NCBI GenBank assembly: GCA_963989245.1
Contig: OZ022348.1
Location: 33,031,895 to 33,095,894 of the forward strand
Origin: Nansenia antarctica
Lineage: Eukaryota > Chordata > Actinopteri > Argentiniformes > Microstomatidae
Reading direction: 5' to 3'
Length of the DNA: 64,000 bases
Positions 22,601 to 30,902 of this stretch are shown here, piece by piece. A program made the position numbers and the translations under genes. How positions within the stretch are numbered: the first letter of the stretch is position 1; every line of letters begins with the position of its first letter. The notes under the pieces are model-generated. The model ran no database searches. It was not told where the DNA came from and saw only the letters and a program-made list of their open reading frames with translations.

Positions 22601-25600
22601 AGCACGCAGCTGCCAAGTCTGTGTACTTTTCCTTCTTTCTCTCGAAGGCAGCCTCCATCCCCTCTTCCCATGGAACGGTCAGCTCCACCATGATGACTGT
22701 CCTCATCGGGGTAGACCAGAGTACGACATCTGGCCGAAGGGAGGTTGATGTGATCTCGTGTGGGAACTTCAGCTGTCGATCGAGGTCAGCTCTCATGTTC
22801 CACTCTCCTCCAGGAGACAGGAGGGACCACTGCTTCGTGCTGCTGCCCTGACTTTCTCCCCCTTGCCGGACAAACTGGATCCGCTGCTGTGATGTGACTG
22901 GGCTGCTCTTGTTTGATTCCAGTCTGCGTGCTTCCAGAATTTCTGCTAGTTTGCGCAGCACCCGGTCGTGCCGCCATCTGTACCGACCCTGCGTCAGTCC
23001 CGCCTTGCATCCAGAGAGGATGTGTCGCAAGTTTGGGTTGTTGGCGTTGCAGAGTTGGCAGGTCTCCTCTGTGCCGTACCAGAGGTGCAGGTTCCGGGAA
23101 CTGGGAAGGGTGTCGTAGGTGGCCCTGATCGAGAAGCTCAGCCTTGCTTGGGGCAGCCTCCACATATCCTTCCATGTGATGGCTCTGTTGATCACAGCCT
23201 CCCACGTTGTCCACCTTCCTTGCTGTTGTTGGCCCACGGCTCTGATTTTGTAGCACTCCTCTTCGATCTTTACGACTTCAGAGATCACTAGATCTTTCCT
23301 TTCCTTCCTCGTTGCCTTGGACCACATCTTGGGTGCTGATCCCCATCCAAAACCAATCCTGCCTGGCTGCAGCACCCCGACGATCTCCTGGTGTTTCAAG
23401 CGATTGATGGCCTGGTCAACTGCCTGCGTGGCATCCCACTTGCGTCCTGTGCGAACCTGGGCCTTGCTTTGTTGGACAAACGGGTCGGGTGAGTCTCTCA
23501 GCTCGAACACAAGTCTCACTTTCTCCTGTTTATAGCCCAGGCTGATGGATTTCAGTGGGAGCTTCAGTGTGGTTCTTCCAAACAGCGCTGTATTAGTGAG
23601 GCAGCGGGGAAGGCCCAGCCACTTGCGGATGTAGTTGTTGGCTTTTGCGTCCAACTTCAGCACTGTTGTTAAAGTGATGTCACACAACTTCAGGGGCCAC
23701 ATGAGACGTTGGTATAAGGTGAACTGGTAACACCACACCTTGAATTTCCCTGGCAGGAGGCTTTGGTCGATCTTCTTCAGGCCGTCCAAGAGCTGGGAAG
23801 TGACAGAAGAAGCCATGTGCTTGTCAGAAAGGTCAGCCGTGTAAAGCCTTCCGAGGCTTCGCACAGGATGGTCCACTAGCAGCGGGATCTTCTCGCCATC
23901 CACTGAGAAAGAGATGTTGTCATTCCGGACTCCTTTCCTGATTGAGAGACTGCGGGACTTAGTTGGTTTTATCCTCATCCGGGCCCATTTTAGGAGCTCC
24001 TCAAACCTCTTCAGAAGTCTCGCTGTGCACGCTGCTGTCTGAAGGAGTGTGGTGACATCATCCATATAGCTCCGTAGGGCTGGGAGTCGCAGACCTGACT
24101 GGGATCTGATTCCTCGGACCATCTGTCTTCCGCCGATTAGGATGATCTCAAACGCTGCTGTGAAAAGGATGGGGGAGATCGAACAACCCATCGCTATCCC
24201 TTTCTCCAGCCGGTGCCAACACGTTGAGAACTCCTGGGTTGTGTAGCATACATGGAAGTTGTTAAAGTAGGTTGCTAGTAGGCTCTGGATGCACGGTGGT
24301 ATGTGGAAGAATTTGAGGGCAAAATGGATGAGCTGGTGGGGAACAGACCCATATGCATTTGCAAGGTCCAGCCAAACGACGTGCAGATCTGATTTGCTCC
24401 GCTTCGCTGTCTGGATCTGTTCCCAGATCATAGCCGAGTGCTCCACGCAGCCAGGAAATCCTGGGACGCCTGCCTTCTGACAGCTGGTGTCGATGTAATT
24501 GTTTGCCAGGAGGTAGCTGGTCATGCGCTTTGCCATCACTGAGAAGAAGATCTTCCCCTCCACATTCAATAAGGCTATGCCTCTGAATTGGCTGATGTTA
24601 TGGGAGTCTTTCTCTTTCGGGATGAAGGTAGTGACTGCTCTGCTCCATGCTGAAGGGATGGATTCTGTTTTCCAGGCAATGCCCATTAGTCTCCACAAAA
24701 GCTTCAGGGTCATTGGGCAGTTCTTGTATACCCTATAGGAGACGCCATTTGGTCCGGGTGCAGATGCAGCTCTCGCATGCTCCACCGCCTGCTTAACTTC
24801 AGACCATCTGGGGGGAGTGGTGTCAAACTGAGAAGAGGGCTCGGGTGGGAGCGGTACGTGCCCTGGGGAACCAAGGGGACTCTCCTTTTGGCTGTCACTG
24901 AGCTGGTCCTTGATGTGTTCCTCCAGCTCCTGCTCGGTGGTCTGCAGCTTCCCCGATTTCGTCTCCTCAAGCAAACCCCGGGCGTACTTGAACGGGTCCC
25001 GGAAGAAGTTCGTCCTTGCCTTTTCCTTGTTGCTTCTACGTTTCCTGATCCTTTCAGCTCGCCTCAGGTGGGTGAGTCTGGTTCTGATCTGACTCCAGAG
25101 GTTCTGCAAGCCCTCCTTCTCCTCTTCCTCAGCTCTCCTCCATGCCTTCCGCAAACGTCGCCGCTCCTTTACCAGCTGGAGGATTTCTCTCTCCCGTCTC
25201 CCGCTCTGCCTAGGAACGGTCCTCCTCTGAGGCATCTCTCCAAATCTTCCCTTGCCTTCCTCATAGATGATATGGCCGAAGATGTTCAGCTTGGACGTTG
25301 TGCTGCCTCTTAGACTGTTCTGGAGGGTGGTATGTAAGCTTTCGTCGAAGTTTCTCCATGAATCCTTGTCGCTGGCCTTTGGCCACTTGATCTTGGGTTT
25401 CCGGTCTGGCTTCTCTGGGGTTTCCTTGGTGGATTCTCTACCTGGCGTTCTGCTCTGATGCTCCTGTTGTGGGTCGTGCAGATGTGGTTGCAAATCCTGC
25501 TGGGGAGGCTGTTCTTGCTCTCTCTCACCGGATGCAATGGTGGGATCAGTAGCACTGTGGTGCTCAACCTGGCTCTGATTCCTCCTTGTCTGACCTGCTG

Positions 25601-28600
25601 GCGCAGTGCAAGTTTGCATCTGATAGCTGCCGCCGCATTTTGTCCTCCCCTGGTGGATCCGCAGGCCCAAGTAGGTTGTTACTTTGGACCACCCACAGCT
25701 GCATTCTCTCAGGATCCTTTGATCGTTAGTCGTTGCCGTTCCAGTCGTTACCGTGTTATCTGTCCTGATTGGTCCATCTTCCATCCCGCCTCTCGGTGGA
25801 CCGCCGGGTTGTTTTTTCCTTATTTTGCTTGTAGTTAGTTTGGGGAGTCCCTGTAGCAAGGCTACAAGGACGTGTTTAAAGGGTAACTAGCCCCGCCACC
25901 CCCGGTGCAGTCTTTCCTGCCGCCAGCCAGACTTCCCTGGCAGCCCACCAGTCTTTCCTGGATGCCAACTGCTCTTTTCTCAGTAGTCACTGGCAAGCCA
26001 GATTAAATAGATGAAAGCACAGGTGGGTATACCTGCTGGGCATTGCTGCCTGTCGCACCTCCGACGGTGCCAGTGGGCTGACTGCAGGGTCGTCAGCCGG
26101 GAGCCACCCTTCACTGATGTTTCGCTCCTTTAATCCCGGAACATCTCAAGGTGGTGGAGCAGTGACAGGGACGTCTCCCTGCCACTCCCTGCAGCCAGCC
26201 CTAGGATCCTCCTTTCCCCCACGCCTTGTCCTTTCTTCTGAGCCAGAGCCAGAAGCTCCCTTGTTCAGCCTCCTCCGCCAGGTCTTTGAGCGCCTTTCTC
26301 AGCTTGGATCCTGTGATCCCCAGCGACCTCAGGAGCCGCTGTGTAGATGTTCCTGTATAGCCTCTGCACCCAACTTCCACAGGATAGGTGACTGCCCTCC
26401 ACCCTGCTTGCGAGCACGCAGCTGCCAAGTCTGTGTACTTTTCCTTCTTTCTCTCGAAGGCAGCCTCCATCCCCTCTTCCCATGGAACGGTCAGCTCCAC
26501 CATGATGACTGTCCTCATCGGGGTAGACCAGAGTACGACATCTGGCCGAAGGGAGGTTGATGTGATCTCGTGTGGGAACTTCAGCTGTCGATCGAGGTCA
26601 GCTCTCATGTTCCACTCTCCTCCAGGAGACAGGAGGGACCACTGCTTCGTGCTGCTGCCCTGACTTTCTCCCCCTTGCCGGACAAACTGGATCCGCTGCT
26701 GTGATGTGACTGGGCTGCTCTTGTTTGATTCCAGTCTGCGTGCTTCCAGAATTTCTGCTAGTTTGCGCAGCACCCGGTCGTGCCGCCATCTGTACCGACC
26801 CTGCGTCAGTCCCGCCTTGCATCCAGAGAGGATGTGTCGCAAGTTTGGGTTGTTGGCGTTGCAGAGTTGGCAGGTCTCCTCTGTGCCGTACCAGAGGTGC
26901 AGGTTCCGGGAACTGGGAAGGGTGTCGTAGGTGGCCCTGATCGAGAAGCTCAGCCTTGCTTGGGGCAGCCTCCACATATCCTTCCATGTGATGGCTCTGT
27001 TGATCTGTTACCATCATATGTCCAGTCATGGTCTGTTACCATGTGACAGCAGCTGGTGAACGGGGGAACAACCAAATGTTCAGATTCGGATTACTCACCG
27101 AATCCTTTGCATTAGAGTATTTGGGCTTGACTAGCGAGTGTGTCATTGATTTCTGACAACGTTGAAATTCATTTACACTTTTCAGAATAAAAGTCAGAAC
27201 ATTTGGTCGATTACCGACTTGTTCCGCTTTCACCAGCTGCTGTCTGTGTCTCCATGAATAAAACTCAGCTGAGGTTTAACCCAACACTGTGTCATTACCT
27301 TTGATGTCTGACATAATGGTACTGTACTAGTCTTGCTGCTTTTCAGATACACGCTGGTTCGTAAAGAGGAGTTACTTGACTGACTTAACTGCCTGATGTT
27401 AACGTTGTGTGTGTGTGTGTGTGTGTGTGGGGGGGGGGGGCAGGGAGGAGGGGGAGGAGGAGGAGTAAGATGAGAGAGAGCAGTCCTGGCCTTCAGAAAT
27501 GTTCCAACCTGTCACACTCTCATTGTCAAGACAGTGTTGGGGGTCCACACACACACACAGTTTGTTTGAACTCCCCTTTTAACTTGAGAAAAGCCACTTT
27601 CTTTGAGTTGAAGTTGGCCTGTTTTACGATCAGGTCCTAAAGATTACTAATGATTTATATGCTTCCTTCCTGTGGTAGTGCACATGGATTAAGGCTGTCC
27701 AGCTTCCCACATTGAACTTGTGGGTGGGTGTGGGTGTGTCTGTGTGTGTGTGTGTGGGTGTGTGGGTGTACAACTAAGTATAGCCGCATGTGTCACTTTA
27801 TGTTGTAATGGCCCCACCATGCAGGCATGCTTGAATGTCTGTGGTTGTGTGACTTCTTATCAGTGGTCAGAAAACTGCTTTGAGTGTAATCAATACAGCT
27901 GTACTATAGTTTCTGATTAGATCTTCTGTCACCCAGAAGATGGCACTGTAACCAACACTCGGCCTTTGATCTGGAGACCGCGCACACGCACACACACACA
28001 CACACACACACGGACAGACGCACAAACACAGGACCACAAATTGCCGATTTGACTTGACAAATGAACCCAGCGAAAATTCATCATGTTGTGTTTTAATCAG
28101 GTGAACTTCACATACTTATGACGCATAGGTCTAGATATGTAGACGTGTGTAATGGGGTTGGGAGACTGACAAAGGTAGCTTTTGTCACACCGTACAAACC
28201 AATTGAAAATTCTCATTAATGAAACTTGACATAAGATAGTAAGCAACCTAACGGTTTACTCAGTGTTTTTAATTCAAAATAATCTCTCTATAATTAAGCA
28301 GTTGGTCCCTGTGCTTTCTGGGACTGTAAACAACAATGTCCCTCTGGTTTCTGTCCTTAATGTGTTGCCTTGCCACCTAGAAGACGTCAGAGAGGTTTGG
28401 CAGTTGCACAGTTTGAAAGAATTCTTCTTGTGGAACAGTAATTACAATCCCACAAACCGGCTCCTCACATCTTCGTCATCTTATAGTCCGAAATCCAGTA
28501 AAAATGCTCCACTTCAGGAGAAAAAGCCCCGTAATACTTTGTCTTAGATCTTTGAAGTGCCGTCTGAGTGAGTGAGTGAGTGAGTGAGTGAGTGAGTGAG

Positions 28601-29261
28601 TGAACTATGGCAACAGAAATGAAAGGGTTGCTTTTTAAAAAAAATATGTACGCATTTTGGCACTTTGCGTGGCTTGTTTACGTTTTTAATACGTTTGAGA
28701 AAATATCTCCTATTGAAAATGGTGGTTACCCCACCGCATTTATGTCATGCGATCGGAGAGCCCTCCGTCTCTGTGTGTTTCCAGCCAACCCAGAGCTGGC
28801 ATAGGAACCTTGTCCCAGAAATGTTTGCTACCTTCCCACAATCCCAGGCATCTTAGCTCAAACAGAACAGAGCCCATTAGGAACATTTAGAAATCAAATG
28901 AGTCTGAAACTGTTGTAAATAATCCGCAAAACATAGGGGGGCTTGCCTCGCTATAACTTTAAATGGTATTTATGTGGAATTTTCTTTCTCACCCAAAAAT
29001 TGTGTGGGGTTGGTGGGGGGGGGGGGGGGGGGTTTGTCTTAACAAGAGCACAAACTACTGTTTCTCACAGGGGAACTACCCCACACATCCATCCCTTCAC
29101 AGGGCCCTGCTGGCCCTTGACATGCGTGTTAACAGATCTGGGGGGGCTAGTGGTTAGCGAGTTGGACTGGTCACCAGAAGGATCATGGGAACACCTAGTG
29201 TGTCCTTGAGCAAGGCATCTTCATTGTTAAGTCGCTTTAGATGAAAAAAAACGTCTGCTAA

Positions 29262-29334
<73 letters not shown>

Positions 29335-29525
29335 AGGCGTGGGGGCGGCCACCTCCGGGAAGCTGACCTTCATGGTGGGCGGGGCCGAGGGGGAGTTCAC
29401 CGCCGCCAAGGAGCTGCTGGCCTGCATGGGCGCCAACGTGGTCTACTGTGGTCAGGTCGGCACGGGCCAGGTAGGGTCACCTACCACACACACACACACC
29501 ACACACACACCACACACCACACACA

Positions 29526-29623
<98 letters not shown>

Positions 29624-30902
29624 GGACAGGTAGGCATCAGATATATATATCTGTATATGTATATATCTGTATATGTACATATCTGTATATGTATATATCT
29701 GCATATGTATCTCACACAGCTTTATATAGATGTTACATTAAAAGTGGTTGACATTATTACAAATGAGATGACCAGGTGGCAATTATGTTCCAGGCCGCTA
29801 AGATCTGCAACAACATGCTGCTGGCCATCGGAATGATCGGGACCGCAGAGACCATGAACCTGGGCATCAGGTAGAGTGTTGCCATAGAGACCATGAACCT
29901 GGGCATCAGGTAGAGTTGCCATAGAGACCATGAACCTGGGCATCAGGTAGAGTGTTGCCATAGAGACCATGAACCTGGGCATCAGGTAGAGTTGCCATAG
30001 AGACCATGAACCTGGGCATCAGGTAGTGTTTCCATAGAGACCATGAACCTGGGCATCAGGTAGAGTGTTGCCAGAGGGCAGAAACTGGCCAGTCTCTTGT
30101 GTAAACGTTCTATCCTTCCTGAAAGGCGGCTGCACTGACCTCACCCCCTCCATCTGCCCTCCCACAGGCTCGGCCTCGACCCCAAACTACTGGCCAAGAT
30201 CCTGAACATGAGCTCCGGCCGCTGCTGGTCCAGCGACACCTACAACCCCGTGCCTGGCGTCATGGAGGGGGTCCCCTCTTGCAACAACTACCAGGGGGGC
30301 TTCGGCACCCAGCTGATGGCCAAGGTGGGTCTCAGCACTCAGGCCTGTTTCTGTGCACATAAAATATTCTCCATGATAATTAATTATTTTTTTCTGTTAA
30401 CATCTTTGTCAATTTTGTCTCTAATTAGGTTGTAGATCATGGGTGTGTTCCATCAGCGTCGCTAAAGGACAGTCCAGGCTTATTCTGATAAATCCTGTGA
30501 GATTTATAGAAAACAAATCCAACCTTATTTTGAGAAGTCTCGCCAGATAAACCTGGATTTTCCTTTAGTGACGTTGATGGAGTACCCCCCTGGATGGCTA
30601 TAATAATAATACAAATTAAAAAAAGAATATAAAAAAGAAGCAGGTGTGTGTGCCCATGCAGAGCAGGGTGTGAGGTGTGTGTGTGCGCCCATGCAGAGCA
30701 GGGTTTGAGGTGTGTGATGTTTCTCTCCCAGGACCTGGGCCTGGCCCAGAACACCGCCACCAACACCAAGACCCCGGTGCCTCTGGGCTCCCTGGCCCAC
30801 CAGATCTACCGCATGATGTGTGCCCGGGGCTACGCCAGCAAAGACTTCTCTTCTGTCTTCCAGTTCATACGTGACGATGAGGAGGAGGCTCAGGGTCAAT
30901 AA
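10671..30902 (+). CDS. hibadh: 3-hydroxyisobutyrate dehydrogenase, mitochondrial
   Basis: The enzyme oxidises 3-hydroxyisobutyrate to methylmalonate semialdehyde with NAD+ in valine catabolism in the mitochondrial matrix. Eight exons join in phase: 10671-10743, 12290-12450, 12546-12655, 12961-13082, 29337-29470, 29794-29870, 30168-30324 and 30732-30902. They total 1005 nt or 334 aa, against about 336 in human. Every junction has GT/AG. Residues 1 to about 30 are Arg-rich with little acidic residue, as in a matrix presequence. GFIGLGNMG (37-45) is the NAD-binding loop and family signature. DAPVSGG (150-156) is the substrate-binding block. The conserved catalytic Lys is at about 203 in GQAAKICNN. 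The C-terminal all-helical domain ends FQFIRDDEE. Intron 4 is 16 kb of nested transposons. Exons 4 and 6 have amplified donor copies downstream, and exon 5 is flanked by TG and CA tracts. No frameshift or stop was seen. Confidence 0.97.
11028..11256. repeat. Intron 1 fragment of the intron-4 hAT-like element
   Basis: This stretch is closely similar to 13174-13390, inside the hAT-like element of intron 4. Shared words include GGTGTCCAAGTCTCTGA, ATTTCAGCATTATTTCCAAT and TCTCATGCCACAACACTCAC. It is a second, truncated copy of that transposon family within the same gene. Confidence 0.85.
12742..12950. repeat. Intron 3 minisatellite of hibadh
   Basis: Imperfect copies of a unit reading GTCTAAGACTAGGCTATGGG followed by GGTGGTGTGTT fill most of this small intron, interrupted by a poly-G run (about 12789-12807). 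The array ends just before the exon 4 acceptor at 12959-12960, so array length could affect the branch-point region. Confidence 0.9.
13113..15230. mobile_element. hAT-like DNA transposon with 5-bp TSD
   Basis: The termini are CAGTGTTTCCTC and its inverse GAGGAAACACTG. The flanking 5-bp direct repeat CAGCT (13108-13112 and 15231-15235) matches the pre-insertion sequence of the 40-bp hibadh exon-4 array, so the boundaries are secure. Internal GTGGCGG motifs near both ends are typical of a fish hAT-like family. A minus-strand open frame at 13823-14098 beginning MDGFFKKK could be the remains of a transposase N-terminus, but no catalytic part is present. It carries a nested element at 14233-14974. 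A 5-bp rather than 8-bp duplication is unusual for classical hAT. Confidence 0.85.
14233..14974. mobile_element. Nested hAT MITE (TAGGGCTGCAAC family), copy 1
   Basis: The element starts TAGGGCTGCAACGATTAG and ends CGTTAGTTGCAGCCCTA. It is flanked by the perfect 8-bp duplication GTGTCACG (14225-14232 and 14975-14982). The sub-terminal regions are rich in ATTAGTCGA/TCGACTAAT palindromes. No coding sequence was found. It is inserted in the element at 13113-15230 and is therefore younger. Confidence 0.93.
15231..15450 (+). repeat. Tandem copies of hibadh exon-4 end plus splice donor
   Basis: Five full 40-bp units and one partial unit read CAGCTGTATCAGGAG|GTAAAG followed by ACAGCAGTGTGTATGGATG. 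The first half equals the last bases of hibadh exon 4, and the second half equals the start of intron 4 (13070-13112). The array originally continued directly from exon 4; the 13113-15230 transposon later split it. Every unit keeps an intact G|GTAAAG donor. Confidence 0.95.
15451..15698. other. hibadh intron 4 spacer
   Basis: Ordinary intronic sequence between the donor array and the Ty3 element. No features were recognised beyond short poly-T/GTTT runs. Confidence 0.5.
15725..16448. mobile_element. hAT MITE (TAGGGCTGCAAC family), copy 2, inside 5' LTR
   Basis: The element starts TAGGGCTGCAACTAACG and ends GTTGCAGCCCTA. It is flanked by the 8-bp duplication CTAAGCAG (15717-15724 and 16449-16456). 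It lies 22 bp into the 5' LTR; the 3' LTR has the empty site. It belongs to the same family as the copy at 14233-14974. Confidence 0.93.
16741..17443 (+). pseudogene. Ty3 gag-like pseudogene
   Basis: The frame opens with ATG at 16741. It is interrupted by an in-frame TAG near 16816 and by a frame change near 17000, then continues as a 124-residue frame (17069-17443). That frame has the PSELMDYMLALLGDH / FLQQLPLQVRAAL signature of fish Ty3 gag. No intact zinc knuckle is evident. It is non-functional. Confidence 0.8.
17449..20536 (+). pseudogene. Ty3 pol pseudogene (PR-RT-RH-IN)
   Basis: Pieces occur in several frames. A protease with the FLCDTGAHLSVLP motif lies at 17449-17730. Reverse transcriptase runs from 17690, with DYRRLND and the YLDD active site near 18390, and is broken by a TAA at about 18326. 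RNase H (TTDASDYAVGA, YSTFDREL) extends to about 19030, where the frame shifts. An integrase with CVMCQRSK and the D,D-35-E core (STDRGPQFTS, YHPQANGL) is in another frame from about 19450. A C-terminal part lies at 19963-20430. At least one nonsense change and three frame changes rule out a working polyprotein. Confidence 0.88.
20572..20829 (+). repeat. Ty3 3' LTR
   Basis: This 258-bp LTR matches the 5' LTR at 15703-15724 plus 16457-16676. It differs by small substitutions and a short extra GGGGTTATAGGTG duplication near 20670-20705. The divergence between the two LTRs indicates an old insertion. Confidence 0.9.
20834..20974. repeat. Minisatellite ACCATCATATGTCCAGTC, part 1
   Basis: Units of 22 bp (ACCATCATATGTCCAGTCTGTT) and 28 bp (with an added ATGGTC) form one array. 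Later transposons split it into three parts: 20834-20974, 22060-22196 and 27005-27041. Confidence 0.9.
20975..22059 (+). mobile_element. Internally deleted BED-type hAT transposon
   Basis: The termini TAGAGATGCTCCGATC and GATCGGAGCATCTCTA are a perfect inverted repeat. The 8-bp duplication GTTACCAT (20967-20974, 22060-22067) comes from the minisatellite it entered. Sub-terminal GATCGGTGATC-type palindromes are abundant. Only the beginning of a transposase remains (21092-21595). Confidence 0.95.
21092..21595 (+). pseudogene. hAT transposase N-terminal fragment with BED zinc finger
   Basis: The 167-residue frame starts MASPVWQYY. Residues about 5-55 form a BED zinc finger: the Cys pair CNVC, then RHLKACH supplies the His ligands, with the hallmark aromatic residues before the first Cys. 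It is followed by LQPLSVVEDAGF and LDPRYTLPGRKYF, the start of the hAT transposase body. The DDE catalytic region and the hAT dimerisation domain are missing, so it is at most a DNA-binding remnant. I chose Met 21092 rather than 21035 because the BED family begins shortly upstream of the aromatic residues. Confidence 0.85.
22060..22196. repeat. Minisatellite ACCATCATATGTCCAGTC, part 2
   Basis: About five units, mostly the 28-bp form, continue the array at 20834-20974 and end where the RLE retrotransposon begins. Confidence 0.9.
22197..26007 (-). mobile_element. RLE-type non-LTR retrotransposon, copy A (full length)
   Basis: The element lies on the minus strand. Its 3' end is at about 22197 (minus-strand ...GTGCTTTCATC) and its 5'UTR lies at about 25860-26007. 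It has one long uninterrupted ORF and no LTRs, and its 3' end matches the neighbouring copy B. It lies antisense to hibadh within intron 4, inside the 22/28-bp minisatellite. Confidence 0.9.
22389..25859 (-). CDS. Non-LTR retrotransposon polyprotein (RT + restriction-like endonuclease)
   Basis: The ORF has 1156 residues. The N-terminal part has a Cys/His finger (about residues 53-75, CSCGW...H...C) and a basic, Gln-rich region. The reverse transcriptase occupies about 350-700, with AVTTFIPKEKDS, FRGIALLNVEGK, VWLDLANAYGSV, GIAMGCSISP and the YMDD catalytic box. The C-terminal part has a CCHC knuckle (CQLCNANN...HILSGC) and then a PD-(D/E)XK-like endonuclease with RPDVVLW and VELTVPWE. This single-ORF order defines the RLE group (R2/R4/NeSL-like). 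I cannot assign the clade: no cysteine protease domain is seen and there is no rDNA or TAA-repeat target. The frame has no stop or shift, so the copy is young and may be active. Confidence 0.88.
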   Translation of the reverse strand: MLQGLPKLTTSKIRKKQPGGPPRGGMEDGPIRTDNTVTTGTATTNDQRILRECSCGWSKVTTYLGLRIHQGRTKCGGSYQMQTCTAPAGQTRRNQSQVEHHSATDPTIASGEREQEQPPQQDLQPHLHDPQQEHQSRTPGRESTKETPEKPDRKPKIKWPKASDKDSWRNFDESLHTTLQNSLRGSTTSKLNIFGHIIYEEGKGRFGEMPQRRTVPRQSGRREREILQLVKERRRLRKAWRRAEEEEKEGLQNLWSQIRTRLTHLRRAERIRKRRSNKEKARTNFFRDPFKYARGLLEETKSGKLQTTEQELEEHIKDQLSDSQKESPLGSPGHVPLPPEPSSQFDTTPPRWSEVKQAVEHARAASAPGPNGVSYRVYKNCPMTLKLLWRLMGIAWKTESIPSAWSRAVTTFIPKEKDSHNISQFRGIALLNVEGKIFFSVMAKRMTSYLLANNYIDTSCQKAGVPGFPGCVEHSAMIWEQIQTAKRSKSDLHVVWLDLANAYGSVPHQLIHFALKFFHIPPCIQSLLATYFNNFHVCYTTQEFSTCWHRLEKGIAMGCSISPILFTAAFEIILIGGRQMVRGIRSQSGLRLPALRSYMDDVTTLLQTAACTARLLKRFEELLKWARMRIKPTKSRSLSIRKGVRNDNISFSVDGEKIPLLVDHPVRSLGRLYTADLSDKHMASSVTSQLLDGLKKIDQSLLPGKFKVWCYQFTLYQRLMWPLKLCDITLTTVLKLDAKANNYIRKWLGLPRCLTNTALFGRTTLKLPLKSISLGYKQEKVRLVFELRDSPDPFVQQSKAQVRTGRKWDATQAVDQAINRLKHQEIVGVLQPGRIGFGWGSAPKMWSKATRKERKDLVISEVVKIEEECYKIRAVGQQQQGRWTTWEAVINRAITWKDMWRLPQARLSFSIRATYDTLPSSRNLHLWYGTEETCQLCNANNPNLRHILSGCKAGLTQGRYRWRHDRVLRKLAEILEARRLESNKSSPVTSQQRIQFVRQGGESQGSSTKQWSLLSPGGEWNMRADLDRQLKFPHEITSTSLRPDVVLWSTPMRTVIMVELTVPWEEGMEAAFERKKEKYTDLAAACSQAGWRAVTYPVEVGCRGYTGTSTQRLLRSLGITGSKLRKALKDLAEEAEQGSFWLWLRRKDKAWGKGGS
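26008..27004 (-). mobile_element. RLE retrotransposon, copy B (5'-truncated)
   Basis: The sequence repeats 22196-23192 at a constant offset of 3812, with no difference that I noticed. It starts at the same 3' terminus and breaks off within the coding region at about 27004. It abuts the 5' end of copy A, so the two are head-to-tail. On its far side the minisatellite resumes with CTGTTACCATC, matching the CTGTTA just left of copy A. Confidence 0.93.
26201..27004 (-). pseudogene. Truncated RLE polyprotein, C-terminal part
   Basis: This is the C-terminal portion only: the knuckle and endonuclease parts from about MWRLPQARLSF onward. The reading frame and stop are the same as copy A. The reverse transcriptase is lost by 5' truncation, the usual outcome of incomplete target-primed reverse transcription. 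Confidence 0.9.
27005..27244. mobile_element. Minisatellite remnant and 200-bp palindromic MITE
   Basis: 27005-27041 is the last piece of the ACCATCATATGTCCAGTC array. 27045-27244 is a separate element with a 16-bp perfect terminal inverted repeat, GACAGCAGCTGGTGAA. A longer imperfect match follows, ending with CCAAATGTTC / GAACATTTGG. It is flanked by TGT on both sides, a possible 3-bp duplication. There is no coding sequence, and the superfamily is unresolved. Confidence 0.75.
27245..29261. other. hibadh intron 4, distal part
   Basis: No exon is present. The segment holds simple repeats: TG with a poly-G run (27404-27440), imperfect TG/GGGTG (27721-27770), CA (27984-28012), an eight- to ten-unit GAGT tract (28565-28603) and a poly-G run (29012-29032). 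Short open frames have no domain. Confidence 0.6.
29262..29333 (+). repeat. (TG)n tract abutting hibadh exon 5 acceptor
   Basis: About 36 TG units run to 29333, three bases before the splice-acceptor AG at 29335-29336. The usual polypyrimidine tract is replaced by alternating TG. Confidence 0.97.
29486..29621 (+). repeat. (CA)n tract just after hibadh exon 5 donor
   Basis: CA runs interrupted by ACC begin 16 bases after the exon 5 donor (GTAGGG at 29471) and extend about 135 bp. The tract is complementary to the TG tract on the other side of the exon. A 16-20-bp TATATCTGTATATG repeat follows at 29638-29710. Confidence 0.97.
29871..30075 (+). repeat. Tandem copies of hibadh exon-6 end plus splice donor
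   Basis: Five extra copies of a 37-39-bp unit follow exon 6 directly. Each unit reads GTAGAG...GCCATAGAGACC then ATGAACCTGGGCATCAG. The second part equals the last bases of exon 6 and the first equals the start of intron 6. Duplicate exon ends fall at 29909, 29946, 29985, 30022 and 30059, each followed by GTAG. Confidence 0.97.

Noticed and set aside
22305..26560. Plus-strand frames over the RLE elements (for example 22305-22748)
   Set aside because: They are shadows of the minus-strand polyprotein; they recur only because the element is duplicated.
29264..29836. 190-codon Cys/Val/His/Thr frame
   Set aside because: It joins the TG tract, exon 5 of hibadh and the CA tract. Only exon 5 (29337-29470) is coding.
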